Below are positions 48,737-61,527 of a stretch of DNA of 64,000 bases, one piece after another. How positions within the stretch are numbered: the first letter of the stretch is position 1; every line of letters starts with the position of its first letter. Under the pieces are notes generated by a model, which was not told the origin of the DNA, ran no database searches, and saw nothing but the letters and a program-made list of their open reading frames with translations. A program made the translations under genes and the position numbers. The stretch is from AP-15 sp963795485 (GTDB lineage: Bacteria; Pseudomonadota; Alphaproteobacteria; ATCC43930; CGMCC-115725). The stretch spans positions 744,001-808,000 of the forward strand of contig CAWCIL010000006.1 in assembly GCA_963795485.1 (NCBI GenBank), written 5' to 3'.

Positions 48737-50933
48737 GGCGTTCCTTGCGGGCGCGCACCTTGGCGCGGGTCACCTCGCGCGCCGAAACGCCGGCACGGCC
48801 GCCGGTCGAGCGCCCATGTCCGCCCTCCACGCGCCGCGGCCCGGTCCCGGTCGCGCCCATCGATGGCGGCGCGAGACCGAGATCGACCTGCTCGAGCCGG
48901 CGGATCTCGTCGCGCAACCGCGCCGCCTCCTCGAATTCGAGATCGGCGGCGGCGTCGCGCATGCGCTTTTCGAGGTCGGCGATCACCGCCTGCAAATTCT
49001 TGCCCTGGTAATGCGCCGCCTCGCCTTCCGACAGGCCGTAGGTCACATGGTCGCGCTCGTACACGCTTTCGAGGATGTCGGCGATGCCGCGCCGCACGCT
49101 TTCGGGCGTGATCCCGTTTGCGGCGTTGTAGGCCTGCTGCTTTTCGCGCCGGCGGTTGGTTTCCTCGATCGCCGCCTTGAGGCTGTCGGTCATCCGGCCG
49201 GCATAGAGGATGGCACGGCCGTCGATATGCCGCGCCGCCCGCCCGATGGTCTGGATCAGCGAGGTGCGCGAGCGCAGATAGCCTTCCTTGTCGGCGTCGA
49301 GCACGCCGACCATCGCACATTCCGGGATGTCGAGCCCCTCGCGCAGAAGGTTGATCCCGATCAGCACGTCGAACACGCCGAGTTGCAGGTCGCGGATGAT
49401 CTCGATGCGTTCGAGCGTGTCGACGTCGGAATGCATGTAGCGCACCCGCAGCCCGGCTTCGTGCAAATATTCGGTCAGGGCCTCGGCCATCTTCTTGGTC
49501 AGGGTGGTGACCAGCACGCGGTGGCCCTTCAGCGCCTCCTCGCGGCATTCGGCCATCAGATCGTCAACCTGGGTGTCGACCGGACGGATCAGGCAGGGCG
49601 GATCGACGAGCCCCGTGGGTCGCACGATCTGCTCGACAAAGACGCCGCCGGCGCGGGTCATCTCCCACGGCCCCGGCGTCGCCGAGACAAACACCGTCTG
49701 CCCGCGCATCGCTTCCCACTCCTCGAATTTGAGCGGGCGGTTGTCAGTGCAGGACGGCAGCCGGAAGCCGTATTCGGCGAGGGTCGTCTTGCGCATCCAG
49801 TCGCCGCGGAACATGCCGCCCAATTGCGGCACCGTGACATGGCTTTCGTCGACAAAGACCAGCGCGTCGCGCGGCATGTATTCGAAGAAGGTCGGCGGCG
49901 GCTCGCCCGGCTTGCGCCCGGTCAGATAGCGCGAATAATTCTCGATGCCGGCGCAGCTGCCGGTCGCCTCGATCATTTCGAGATCGTAGGTGGTGCGCTG
50001 CTCGAGCCGCTGCGCCTCCAGCAATTTGCCCTCGGCGAACAATTCTTCGAGCCGGATCTTGAGGTCGCGCTTGATCTGCTCGATCGCCTGAAGGAGGGTC
50101 GGGCGCGGTGTCACATAGTGGCTGTTGGCGTAGATTTTGATCGACTGCAGGGAAGCGGTCTTCTCCCCGGTCAACGGGTCGATTTCGTGGATCGCCTCGA
50201 TCTCGTCGCCAAACAGCGAGATGCGCCAGGCCCGGTCCTCGTAATGCGCCGGGAACAGTTCGATCGTGTCGCCGCGCACGCGAAACGCGCCGCGGGCGAA
50301 ATTGTGGTCGTTGCGCCGGTATTGCAATTCGACGAAGCGGGCCAGCAGCTGGGTGCGGTTGACCCGGTCGCCCTGGGCCAGGGCGAGCGTCATCTGCGAG
50401 TAGGTCTCGGCCGAGCCGATGCCGTAGATGCACGAGACCGAAGCCACGACGATCACGTCGCGGCGCTCGAGGATCGCGCGCGTCGCGGAATGGCGCATCC
50501 GGTCGATCTCTTCGTTCAGCGAGGATTCCTTTTCGACATAGGTGTCGGTGCGCGGGACATAGGCCTCGGGCTGGTAGTAATCGTAATAGGAAACGAAGTA
50601 TTCGACCGCGTTTTCCGGAAAAAAGCTCTTCATCTCGCCGTAGAGCTGCGCGGCCAAGGTCTTGTTCGGCGCGAGGATGATCGCCGGCCGCCCGGTGCGG
50701 GCGATGACGTGGGCCATGGTAAAGGTCTTGCCCGAGCCGGTGACCCCCAACAGCACCTGGTCGCGCTCGTCGCGGGCGATGCCCTCGCACAATTCGTCGA
50801 TCGCCTGCGGCTGGTCGCCGGCCGGGCGGAATTCGGACGAGATCGCAAACGGCTTGCCGACATCGCTCTTGGGGCGTTCGGCGACGAGAAGCGGGAGCAT
50901 GGCGATAGAATGTAAGACCTCGGCCGAGTTCAT
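48720..50933 (-). CDS. uvrB: Excinuclease ABC subunit B
   Basis: UvrB is the helicase-like damage-verification subunit. Landmarks: the Walker A QVLLGVTGSGKTFTMAHVIA, the beta-hairpin VSYYDYYQPEAYVPRTDTYV, DALVFVDESHVTVPQLGGMF, RVLVTTLTKKMAEALTEYLH, GINLLREGLDIPECAMVGVL, and the C-terminal UVR motif DLEKRMRDAAADLEFEEAAR. Length about 737 residues is normal, with an arginine-rich tail. The ATG at 50933 is preceded by GAGGTGGGTGG; an upstream extension in the same frame overlaps the sensor-kinase gene and is unlikely. It lies 10 bases after that kinase. Confidence 0.93.
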   Translation of the reverse strand: MNSAEVLHSIAMLPLLVAERPKSDVGKPFAISSEFRPAGDQPQAIDELCEGIARDERDQVLLGVTGSGKTFTMAHVIARTGRPAIILAPNKTLAAQLYGEMKSFFPENAVEYFVSYYDYYQPEAYVPRTDTYVEKESSLNEEIDRMRHSATRAILERRDVIVVASVSCIYGIGSAETYSQMTLALAQGDRVNRTQLLARFVELQYRRNDHNFARGAFRVRGDTIELFPAHYEDRAWRISLFGDEIEAIHEIDPLTGEKTASLQSIKIYANSHYVTPRPTLLQAIEQIKRDLKIRLEELFAEGKLLEAQRLEQRTTYDLEMIEATGSCAGIENYSRYLTGRKPGEPPPTFFEYMPRDALVFVDESHVTVPQLGGMFRGDWMRKTTLAEYGFRLPSCTDNRPLKFEEWEAMRGQTVFVSATPGPWEMTRAGGVFVEQIVRPTGLVDPPCLIRPVDTQVDDLMAECREEALKGHRVLVTTLTKKMAEALTEYLHEAGLRVRYMHSDVDTLERIEIIRDLQLGVFDVLIGINLLREGLDIPECAMVGVLDADKEGYLRSRTSLIQTIGRAARHIDGRAILYAGRMTDSLKAAIEETNRRREKQQAYNAANGITPESVRRGIADILESVYERDHVTYGLSEGEAAHYQGKNLQAVIADLEKRMRDAAADLEFEEAARLRDEIRRLEQVDLGLAPPSMGATGTGPRRVEGGHGRSTGGRAGVSAREVTRAKVRARKERRALRR

Positions 50934-50943
50934 GCCACCCACC

Positions 50944-53900
50944 TCAGGCGCCGCCCGCGGCGGTCGGCAGACCTGCCCCGTTTGCGATGCGTCGCGGCAG
51001 GCGGATCGTGAACTCGGTGTATTCGCCCACGACACTGTTAACCGCGATCGTGCCGCCGTGCTGCTGCGTCACGATATCCCAGCTGATCGACAGGCCGAGC
51101 CCGGTGCCTTCGCCGGTCGGCTTGGTGGTGAAGAACGGCTGGAACAGCTTGTCGCGTAATTCTGGCGCGATGCCGGTGCCGTTGTCGCGCACGCTAATCA
51201 CGACATCGCCGCCGAGGTCGCGGGTGGCAACGTTCAGCGTCGGATGGAAGGCCGCGTCTGCGGTTTCGCGCCGGCGCTTGCCCACGGCGTAGAAGCCGTT
51301 GCCAAACAGGTTGAGCAACACGCGGGTGATGTCCTGCGGCATCAATTCGAGCGGTGCGATACCGTGTTCGAGGTCGCGTTCCAGGATGATGTCGAAATTC
51401 TGATCCTGGGCGCGAGCTCCGTGATAGGCGAGGTTCAGCGCCTCGTCGACGAGCGCGTTGAGGTCGACCCTCTGCCGCTCGCCGCTGCCGCCGCGCGAAT
51501 GATCCAGCATGCTCCTGACGATGCCGTCGGCCCGCCGGCCGTGCTCGGCGATCTTTTCGAGGTTGCCGGTCAAGGTCGCGACGATGTCTTCGGCTTCGGC
51601 GCGCGTCTCGTCGCTGAGAACCGCCAACGCCGGCGCCGCCGCCTCTTTCAGCTCGTCGAGAAGCTCGACCGAGAGGCCGGCGAAGTTGTTGACGAAGTTC
51701 AGCGGGTTTTTGATTTCGTGGGCGATACCCGCGGTCAATTGCCCGAGAGCGGCCATCTTTTGCGCGTGGATCAGATTGGCCTGCGCCGCCTCCAACTCGC
51801 GCAACGCCCCCTCGGCGGTGTCGCGCGCCGCGCGCAGCCGCGCCTCGGCCTCCTTGCGCTCGGTGATGTCGCTGTAGATCAAGACAAACCCGCCGCCCGG
51901 CACCGCGTTGCGCCGCACCTCGATGACCCGGCCGTCGGGACGCGTGCGCTCGAGGCGCAATTCCTGGTCGGTCTCGGCAAGGCGCCGCTGTAATTCGCCC
52001 TCGATGTCGTCGCTGCCGAATTCGCCGCGCTCGGCGAGGATGCGCAGGTATTCGGCATAGCTGGGCCGAGCGGCCAAAACCGCATCGGGCAGATCGAGCA
52101 ATTCCTGAAAATTGCGGTTCCACGCCGCCAGCCGCAGCTCCTCGTCGAACATGACGACCCCGTCGCCCATATTGTCGAAAGTGACGCGCAACTCGGCCTG
52201 GCGCGCCGCGAGCTCTTCCGTCCGCTCACGCAGCTCGTCGAACAGTCGCGCATTCTCGATCGCGATCACCGCCTGATCGGCAAAGGTCGTGACCAGCGCA
52301 ATCTGTTTGTCGGTAAACAGCTCGACCCGCTTGCGCGCCAAGCCGATCACGCCGATCGGCGAGCCCTCGCGCAGCAACGGGACCCCCAGCATCGTGTGGA
52401 CTCCGCCCTCCCGCGCGTCGTCCTTGGCCTCGTATCGTGGGTCGATCCACGCGTCGGCGATCTGCACCGGGCAGCCTTCGAGCGCGGCCCGGCCGACGAT
52501 CGTGCCGGGTCCCGGCAGAAGCACGAGATCGCGCTCATGCTCTTCGTAAGCCGAGGTTGGCGCGTAGCCGCCGGCCCAGCGGTATCCGCCATTCTCGTTC
52601 CGATAGATTCCGGCATGGTCGGCCCGGCACAATCGGATCGCGCTGGCGACCACGGCTTCCATGACTGCATCGAGGTCGAAGGCCGAACGGCTGATCACCT
52701 TGAGCACGTCGCTGATCGCGGTCTGGTATTCCAGCGACTCCTGCAGATCGCCGGTGCGCTGACGCAGTTCGCCGAGCAGCCGCGCGTTCTCCATCGCGAT
52801 CACCGCCTGCGCCGCGAAACTCTGCAACAGGGCGATCTGCTTTTCGGTGAAAGGACGCACTTCCTGACGATAGAGTACAAAGGCGCCGACAAGAGTGTCG
52901 TCTGTGACCAGGGGTACCGCGATGAAGGTCCGGATGCCACCCAGCTCGACGGATGCAACGCTCAACGGATCGCCTTGCCGATAGCTATCGCGTTCCGCGA
53001 CATCCGAGAGGTGTATCAGCCGGCGTTCGATCGCCATCCTCCCCAAGCCGGTCTCAGGGCTTGGGCGCAGTGGCTCACGGGTCAGAAATTCACGGAAAGG
53101 AACGGGCGTACCGTGCCAGGCGGTGGCTATGAAGCTACCGCTGTGGTGGGTGAAGAGAATTCCAATTTCCGCTTCGCACAGGCTCGTCGCCTTTTCGAGC
53201 ATCGCGTCAAACACCGGGGCGAGATAGCCGGGCGAAGAGTTGATGACCTGCAATACTTCGGCAGTCGCGGTCTGCTGCTCCAAGGCCTCGCGCGTCTCGG
53301 TCAACAGCCGCGCGTTCTCCATCGCGATCACCGCCTGCGCCGCGAAATTTTCGACGAGCGCGATTTCTTTTTCGGAGAACGGGCGTACCTCGCGACGGGC
53401 CGATCCGAACATCCCAAGCAGCGCGCCATCCCGCCGCAATGGCACGAACAGCACGCTACGGATTCCATCAACCTCCGCGGCTGTCCGAAACGCTATGTGA
53501 TCGATCTGCGCCGCGTCGGTGATTTCCACGAAGCGCCCGCCCTCGAGCAAGGATCGAGAAGCCGGCAACTCCGTGGCCGGATAGCCTTCCCGAAGCGTTT
53601 CCGCGAACATGTCCGATGCCCCGTGGACGGCGACCGCGTGCATGCTCTCGCCGTCATACAGCTCAAGGGAGGCATGGTCGACACCGCACAGGCGCATCGC
53701 CTTATCCAGCATTGCATCGAACACCGGCGCGAGGTCGCCGGGCGAGGAGTTGATGACCTGCAACACCTCGGCGGTCGCGGTCTGCTGCTCCAACGCCTCG
53801 CGCGTCTCGGTCAGGAGCCTCGCGTTCTCCATCGCGATCACCGCCTGCGCCGCGAAATTCTGCAACAGCGCGATCTGCTTTTCGGAGAACGGTCGCACCT

Positions 53901-55460
53901 CCTGGCGATAGAACCACATGGACCCGAGCAAGGCATCGTCCTTGCGCAAGGGCAGCTCGAGCCCGGTTCGGGCCCCCCCGATCTCGACCAACGCACGCGG
54001 ATGCGAGGCGAGCGACCCGCGCACTTCCTCCGCTGCCATATCGGGTATGTGCAGCAACGCCTCGCCGCGAAGGAACCGCGCATAAGGGCTGTCGCCGTCG
54101 CGCCGCGGAGCGAACGGGCTGGCGAACAGATCAACCAATTCCGGGGCAAATCCCCGTGTCGAGACCGCGCGGACCTGCTCCCCGTCGAAGGACATCAGCG
54201 CGCCAAAGGCGGCGCTGGACAAAGGCATCGCTTTGTCAAGGATCGCTTCGAAAACCGGGGCGAGGTCACCGGGCGAGGAATTGATGACCTGCAGCACCTC
54301 GGCGGTTGCGGTCTGCTGCTCCAGCGCCTCGCGCGTCTCGGTCAACAGCCGCGCGTTCTCCATTGCGATGACCGCCTGCGCCGCGAAATTCTGTAATAGC
54401 GCGATCTGCTTGTCGGTGAACGGACGGACGGTGTGCCGGTGGACGTTGATGACGCCTAGCAGGACGCCTTCTTTGTGCAAGGCCACCGCAAGCCATGTGC
54501 GAATTCCCCGAAGATCGAGTCTTTCTCGAACCACCGGATCGTCGCGAAAGATGTGGGTTTTCCGCACATCCGCGATATGCACAACGCGTTCGCCGCGCGC
54601 GAACGGCTCGTAGAGCCCAAAAGCCCGGGTCGGGCCGAGTTGCCGCAACCGCGCGGCGACATCGGGTTCGCTACCATGCACGGCGACGAGATGAAGCAAA
54701 TCGCCATGGAAGGTGCGAAGCGCCGCTTCATCAGCCTCGCACAGCCGTGCGGCGCGCTCGACCATGGCGTCGAACACCGGCGCGAGCTCGCCGGGCGAGG
54801 AATTGATGACACCCAGCACCTCGGCAGTCGCGGTCTGCTGCTCCAACGCCTCGCGCGTCTCGGTCAAGAGCCGCGCGTTTTCCATCGCGATCACCGCCTG
54901 CGCCGCGAAATTCTGCAACAGCGCGATCTGCTTGTCCGAAAAGGGCCGCACCTCCTCTCGGTAGAGCGTGATCGCGCCAAGTGTGACCGCGTCTTTGCGT
55001 AGGGGGGCAATTACAACACTGCGAGCACCGGCGAGGTCGACTATCGCCCGTGTCAGAGGATCGCCGGTGAGGTAGGGCGGATATGCGGTCAGATCGACAA
55101 TCGCCAATGTGTCTTCGCCCCGCATCACGCGGGCGGGGCCGGATCCGGGGCGGGGCGGAACGGAGCGCGGCAGAGTTCGGCATAGGCCGCCGGGACCTGA
55201 TGGCGCGCCCCGGCACGCGCGAACTCGCCGTCAAAGTCCCATAGGATGCCGAAGCTCGCCTCACACAGGCGCGTCGCCTTTTCGAGCATCGCGTCGAACA
55301 CGGGCGCGAGGTCGCCGGGCGAGGAATTGATGACCTGCAACACCTCGCCGGTTGCGGTTTGCTGCGCGCGCGCCTCTTTAAGCTCGGCGGTGCACGCTTC
55401 GAGTTGCCGCCGCAGCCCGGCATTTTCGCGTTCGAGGGCGGCCTGCCTGTCGTCCAGCAT
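50944..55460 (-). CDS. Six-GAF, PAS-containing soluble histidine kinase (frame-broken)
   Basis: A cytoplasmic sensor kinase of about 1500 residues. An N-terminal coiled coil (LERENAGLRRQLEACTAELK) leads into six GAF domains, each introduced by a linker like QTATAEVLQVINSSPGDLAP and closed by LLQNFAAQAVIAMENARLL. A PAS domain follows (NMGDGVVMFDEELRLAAWNR), then the H-box GQLTAGIAHEIKNPLNFVNN and the ATPase boxes DNGTGIAPELRDKLFQPFFT and GEGTGLGLSISWDIVTQQHG. No membrane helix is seen. The frame breaks near 55130 in a GC tract of GAF1. The start is uncertain (55460 or 55526). No response regulator gene is adjacent; ligands are unknown. Confidence 0.85.
53215..54945 (-). repeat. Near-identical GAF linker repeats in the sensor kinase gene
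   Basis: Four stretches of about 160 bases (near 54780-54945, 54257-54420, 53728-53890 and 53216-53370) are almost identical in DNA, with shorter relatives near 55295-55365 and 52780-52860. Each encodes the end of one GAF domain and the linker to the next. The GAF interiors between them differ strongly. Confidence 0.8.
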
Positions 55461-55567
55461 CGTCACGTGCCGGCTCGCTCCCTGTCCTGGCGATTGCAGT
55501 CTACTCGCTATGTCGCGGATCGGCATCACTGTTGACGATAGTGGCTACTGGAAGCTACTTAACGGTC

Positions 55568-55852
55568 ATGCATACCGTCGGCCTCAAAACCCTAAAGAAC
55601 AAGCTCAGCGAATACGTTCGCCTGGCGGCGGCGGGCGAGACCGTCGTCATCACCGACCGCGGCCGCCCCGTCGCCGAGATCATCCCGCCGCGACAATCGG
55701 CGCAAGAAAGCTTTATCGAACGCGGCGTGCGCGAAGGTTGGCTGACGCCGGCGAAAAACCGCGGCGGCCTGCCGCCGGCACCCAAGCCGGTTCCCGGTCT
55801 CACATTCGAGCAGCTGATGGCCGACCTGGATCGTGACCGGGAAGATCGGTGA
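55568..55852 (+). CDS. Phd/YefM-type antitoxin
   Basis: A 94-residue antitoxin. The Phd/YefM DNA-binding part is MHTVGLKTLKNKLSEYVRLA AAGETVVITDRGRPVAEIIP, followed by a flexible C-terminus (LTFEQLMADLDRDREDR) that should wrap the toxin. The ATG at 55568 is chosen because the family starts there. The stop overlaps the start of the PIN-domain toxin by four bases, the classic toxin-antitoxin arrangement. It is divergent from the sensor kinase gene. Confidence 0.87.
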   Translation: MHTVGLKTLKNKLSEYVRLAAAGETVVITDRGRPVAEIIPPRQSAQESFIERGVREGWLTPAKNRGGLPPAPKPVPGLTFEQLMADLDRDREDR

Positions 55853-56238
55853 TCTACCTCGACAGCTCGGTGGCCTTGGCTCAGCTGCTGTTCGAAACGC
55901 GGTCCCCGCCGGCCGCTTTCTGGCAGGAACCATTGGTTTCCAGCCGGCTGCTTGAATACGAGGTCTGGAACCGAGCGCACGCCTATGGTTTGGCAAGCAC
56001 GCGGGCCGATGACGTTCATGCAATTCTCGCGCTCGTGGACATGATCGAAATGACGGGCCCGACGCTAGCGCGCGCGTTGGAGCGCTTTCCGGTTCCGGTC
56101 CGCACTCTCGATGGCCTGCACCTCGCCACGTTGGCTTCGGTGCGTCGATCGACGGCCGCGGCGGTCGAGTTGGCGAGCTATGACGCCCGGCTGCTCAGCG
56201 CCGCTCGCGCACTCGGTATTCCGCTCGTGGCGTTGTGA
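55849..56238 (+). CDS. VapC-type PIN-domain toxin
   Basis: A 129-residue PIN ribonuclease. The acidic residues that bind Mg2+ are visible: D5 in MIYLDSSVALAQLLFE, E38 in SSRLLEYEVWNRAHAY, D93 in VRTLDGLHLATLASVR and D115 in LASYDARLLSAARALG. Family members cleave specific RNAs (often tRNA or rRNA) when freed from the antitoxin. It starts with GTG inside a GTGA overlap with the antitoxin gene, and is followed by lepA after 64 bases. Confidence 0.87.
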   Translation: MIYLDSSVALAQLLFETRSPPAAFWQEPLVSSRLLEYEVWNRAHAYGLASTRADDVHAILALVDMIEMTGPTLARALERFPVPVRTLDGLHLATLASVRRSTAAAVELASYDARLLSAARALGIPLVAL

Positions 56239-56302
56239 CCGCGGCGCGCAAGCGCGGCCCCGCGTTGATCCGGCGATGTCGCGGCCCTATGTTCCGGCTC
56301 CT

Positions 56303-58106
<1,804 letters not shown>

Positions 58107-58131
58107 CCCGAACGGCACGAATGGAGAGAGA

Positions 58132-58147
58132 GCGCCATTACTGGCGC
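58132..58147. terminator. Short hairpin after lepA
   Basis: GCGCCA-TTAC-TGGCGC forms a perfect 6-bp stem with a four-base loop, 25 bases after the lepA stop. No T-run follows (CCTTCCCC), so it is only a weak terminator candidate. Confidence 0.4.
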
Positions 58148-58229
58148 CCTTCCCCACCATTACGTCAGACCGAAATTCCGTGCTCGCGTAGCACCCACGC
58201 GACAAGCGGATGCGGCAGCCAAGTCCGGA

Positions 58230-58454
58230 TCAGTGCCGCAAGAGCATGAAGATGATCCCGACGGTCCCGGCGAGGTCGAAACCGATCATCCAGCTCAGCA
58301 ATTTGAGTTCGCCCGCCATGCGAGTGAGCGGTTGCTCGATCCCAGCAAACCGATTTTCATAGCCCGCGATCGCCTCTGCGGCTTTGCGTGCCTTATCCTC
58401 CGGTGATCCGGCTGCGATCAGCGCGTCGTAAACCTCGGCGATCATCGTAGTCAT
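58230..58454 (-). CDS. Small coiled-coil/membrane-anchor protein
   Basis: A 74-residue protein: MIAEVYDALIAAGSPEDKAR, KAAEAIAGYENRFAGIEQPL (helical), then LKLLSWMIGFDLAGTVGIIF as a single membrane helix. The AEVYDALIAAGSPEDKARKA pattern occurs in a group of small alphaproteobacterial proteins with unknown role, sometimes near mobile DNA. It is opposite in strand to lepA and lies exactly between lepA and the decayed second lepA fragment. Architecture is like the protein at 32504-32734. Confidence 0.65.
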   Translation of the reverse strand: MTTMIAEVYDALIAAGSPEDKARKAAEAIAGYENRFAGIEQPLTRMAGELKLLSWMIGFDLAGTVGIIFMLLRH

Positions 58455-58490
58455 GGCGAGAATCTCGGGTTGGACTTGGCGAAACACAAG

Positions 58491-59180
58491 GTCGTCTATC
58501 GCGTGCATGTGACAAACGGCACCGTGCGCACCCTGCACAACCCGGCCGACATGCCCGACCCGGTCAGGATCGACCACATCGAGGAACCGTGGATCAAAGG
58601 CGACGATCCTGGTGCCCGACACTATCTCGGGCCGATCCTGCCATTGTGCGAGGAGCGCCGCGGCGAGCAGGTCGATTTGACCTATGCCGACAACCGGGCG
58701 ATGCTGGTCTATCGCTTGCCGTTGAACGAGGTCGTGTTCGACTTTTACGACCGGCTGAAATCGGTCAGCCGCGGTTACGCCAGCTTCGACTACCAGATCG
58801 ACGGCTACCGCGAGGGCGACCTCGTATTGATGAACATCCTGGTCAATGGCGAACCCGGTTGAACGCCTTGTCGATCATCGTCCACCGCCACGACGCCGAC
58901 CGCAGCGGCCGGAGGCTTGTGCGAGCGGTTGAAAGACCTGATTCCGCGGCAATTGTTCCAGGTCGCGATCCAGGCCGCGATCGGCGGCCGGGTCATCGCC
59001 CGCGAGACGGTCAAGGCCTTGCGCAAGGACGTGCTCGCCAAATGCTATGGCGGCGACGTGACCCGCAAGCGCAAGCTTCTCGAAAAACAGAAAGAGGGCA
59101 AAAAGCGGATGCGCCAGTTCGGCAAGTTCGAAATCCCGCAATCGGCCTTCATCGCCGCGCTCAAAATGGGCGACGCCTGA
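58491..59180 (+). pseudogene. Decayed second copy of the lepA 3' half
   Basis: From GTCGTCTA at 58491 this repeats lepA from 57421 to its end, with about 90% similarity by eye, and ends with the same GRVIARETVKALRKDVLAKC and GGDVTRKRKLLEKQKEGKKR region and stop. It has no N-terminal half. Compensating indels occur near 58575 (+1) and 58620 (-1), a break near 58856, and another near 58915. It therefore cannot make EF4. The net length difference from the parent segment is 4 bases. Confidence 0.9.
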
Positions 59181-59208
59181 CCGGCGCCGCTTTTGCCCCC
59201 CAGATGGT

Positions 59209-60608
59209 TTGTCCGTCGGGGCTGGCAGCGTCCTGCAATCTCTCGGGTTGGTCAATGGCGCCTGCATCTCGGCACGGGGCGGTTCGGCCTTGACCGCGCG
59301 GATTTGCAAGCTGCTCAGCGACCTGAGGGAGACGTTTTGGCTGGTCCCTGGGATCATGGTCGTGGCTGGGGTGCTGGCGGCGGTGGGCTTCGTAAGCCTC
59401 GATCGCAGCGGCATCGTCCCGCAATCGCTGATCGACAGCCCGTGGCTGTATAACGGCGGAGCCACTGGCGCCCGCACCTTGCTTGGCGCAGTGGCGGCCT
59501 CCACGATCGGGGTCGCGGGCACCGTGTTCTCGATCACCATTGCCGCGCTGTCGTTGGCGGCCGGGCAGATGGGACCACGGCTGCTGCGCAACTTCACCCG
59601 CGACCGGGGCAACCAGGTCACTCTCGGCGCTTTCCTCGGCATTTTCTCCTACGCGCTGATGGTGCTGCGCAGCGTCCGTACCCGAGCGAGGGCGAGTTCG
59701 TCCCGCATGCGTCGCTCAGCGTCGGTATTCTGTTGGCCTTCGGCTGCGTGGCAACCCTGGTGTTCTTCGTTGGTCACATGGCCGGTCGCATCAATGTGGA
59801 CACCGTGATCGAGCTGGTCAGCGAGGATGTCCGTTCCGCGGTCCAACGGCTGACAACCGCCACGCGGCAGCCCTCAGCGCCGCCTTCCGCCTTCTGGCAC
59901 AATGCCATGCCGGTGACCGACCCGCGGCGCGGTTATCTGCAGCAGCTGGACGATGACGGCCTCGCCGATTGGGCGGCCGAGCACAAAACCGCCATCCGTC
60001 TGCTGGTCCGGCCGGGGGATTACGTGTTCCCCGGTGCCCCGATCGGATTGATGACCCCGCCCGCAAAAGGGGCCGAAGCCGCAATCCGCAATGCCACCGC
60101 CCTCGGGCCCCAACGCGTGAGCTCGGCCGATCTCGAATTTGCGGTTCGGCAGCTGGTCGAGGTCGCGGTCCGGGCGTTGTCGCCGGGCATCAACGACCCG
60201 CACACCGCGATGAGCGTACTGGACCGGCTCGGCGCGGCGCTGTGCGACATCGCGCCCTTGCATTTGCCGACCGGTGTTTGGCTGCGCGGGGCCTGGCCCG
60301 CTCTGGTCGTCCCTAGCATCGACTATGACGGGCTGGTCGATGCGATGTTTCATCCGATCCGACAGAACGCCGTCGGCAATGCAGCCGTGCTGATTCGACT
60401 GGTGGAGGTCCTGACCGCGGTGGCCAGCTGCGAGCGCGATCCGGCCAGGCTCGAGGCCTTGCAGCGGCATGCCGATCTGGTGTTGGGCGATGCGGAGCGG
60501 GACATTGGGACACCAGCGGATCTTGGTGACCTGCGCAGGCGCCACGCAGGCTTCGAAAACATGAGGAACCACTGCGTCGTCGAATATATCTCCCGGTCCG
60601 AGGTATAA
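59209..60608 (+). CDS. DUF2254 membrane protein (frame-broken)
   Basis: A ~430-465-residue inner-membrane protein of the DUF2254 family. N-terminal membrane helices LVPGIMVVAGVLAAVGFVSL and TIGVAGTVFSITIAALSLAA are followed by GQMGPRLLRNFTRDRGNQVT LGAFLGIFSYALMVL, a family signature. The frame breaks near 59685; then VGILLAFGCVATLVFFVGHM and the soluble domain with SPGINDPHTAMSVLDRLGAA. The role is unknown. No ATG fits; TTG at 59209 or 59290 are candidates, the latter matching the usual start TARICKLLSDLRETFWL with GGGGCGG nearby. Confidence 0.78.
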
Positions 60609-60727
60609 AGGGAGACAAAGGTAGGGTGGAACTGTTTTTTCCGACAGGAGATCCTCAAGGCGAAGCCGTGCCGACCCGGAGATAGTCCGACTGGGATAGC
60701 GCCGCGATCGGTTTTGGGAGAGACGGC

Positions 60728-61458
60728 GTGCACTTATTTGGCATCTTTGGCATCGATTGGGTCGGAATCAACTCCGAGAACGGGCGCAAGCTTCTGCTCT
60801 CGCTGGTGTTTATCGGGGTTGTGCTGCTCAGCTTTACCGTCGGCGACGCATCCCGATGGGGGGTGTGCGCGGCGACGTGCTGCGACTGGGTTTTATTCAG
60901 ACGACAATCATGGAGATGGGGGAGCCGCCCAGCGTGCAGGCCGCCGATCCGGTCATGTGGGTCAAAAGCCGCCAGTTCACCGGCCGCATCGTCACGGTCA
61001 GCAACTCCAAGATCTTTTCTGACCCGGTGTTCAATTACACCCGCGACTTCCCTCTGATCTGGGAAGAGATGACGATTCCGATTACCTACCAAGCCGATCG
61101 CGACCGGGTGGAGGCGATCCTGCTGGAATCAGCCAAACGACACGCCCTCAATCCCGACGCCATGGCGAGCGAGGCTGAAACCGATGTGCAGCGGCGCTTT
61201 GGCGTGGAGCCGATCGATCTCGAACCGCGGGTGTTCTACCGCATCACCGACAATTGGCTGGAGCTGACGGTGCGCCTCATCGTCGGCACACACCGGATCC
61301 GCAACGCCAAGGACGCGATGAGCCGCTACATCATCACCGAACTGGACAAAGCGGGGATCGGCATCGCCTCTGCGACCTACGACATCGTTGGCTTTCCGGC
61401 GATCGAAATGCGGTCGGCCCGAGACGGCAAAGACCTGCGGCGACAGCGCGAGGCGTAG
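60728..61458 (+). pseudogene. Mechanosensitive channel MscS family, internally deleted
   Basis: The N-terminus has one membrane helix (KLLLSLVFIGVVLLS), after which the sequence jumps to FTVGD and, in the next frame, IPMGGVRGDVLRLGFIQTTI, the beta domain that normally follows the pore helix. The C-terminal domain is complete (NYTRDFPLIWEEMTIPITYQ, FYRITDNWLELTVRLIVGTH). A typical relative has another two membrane helices, including the glycine/alanine-rich pore helix, between these points, so roughly 100-200 residues are missing. There is also a one-base frame change near 60858. Channel function is very unlikely. Confidence 0.72.
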
Positions 61459-61527
61459 ACGCCACGAGCTTGTTCTCCGGGGTCACGCCATGCTGCACGG
61501 CGAGCAGGGCTCGTAATGGGCCGAGCG

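Noticed and set aside
55568..56238. Phd/VapC pair as part of a larger defence island
   Set aside because: The neighbours are a sensor kinase and lepA; no restriction, CRISPR or other defence genes are nearby. It is an ordinary solitary toxin-antitoxin module.
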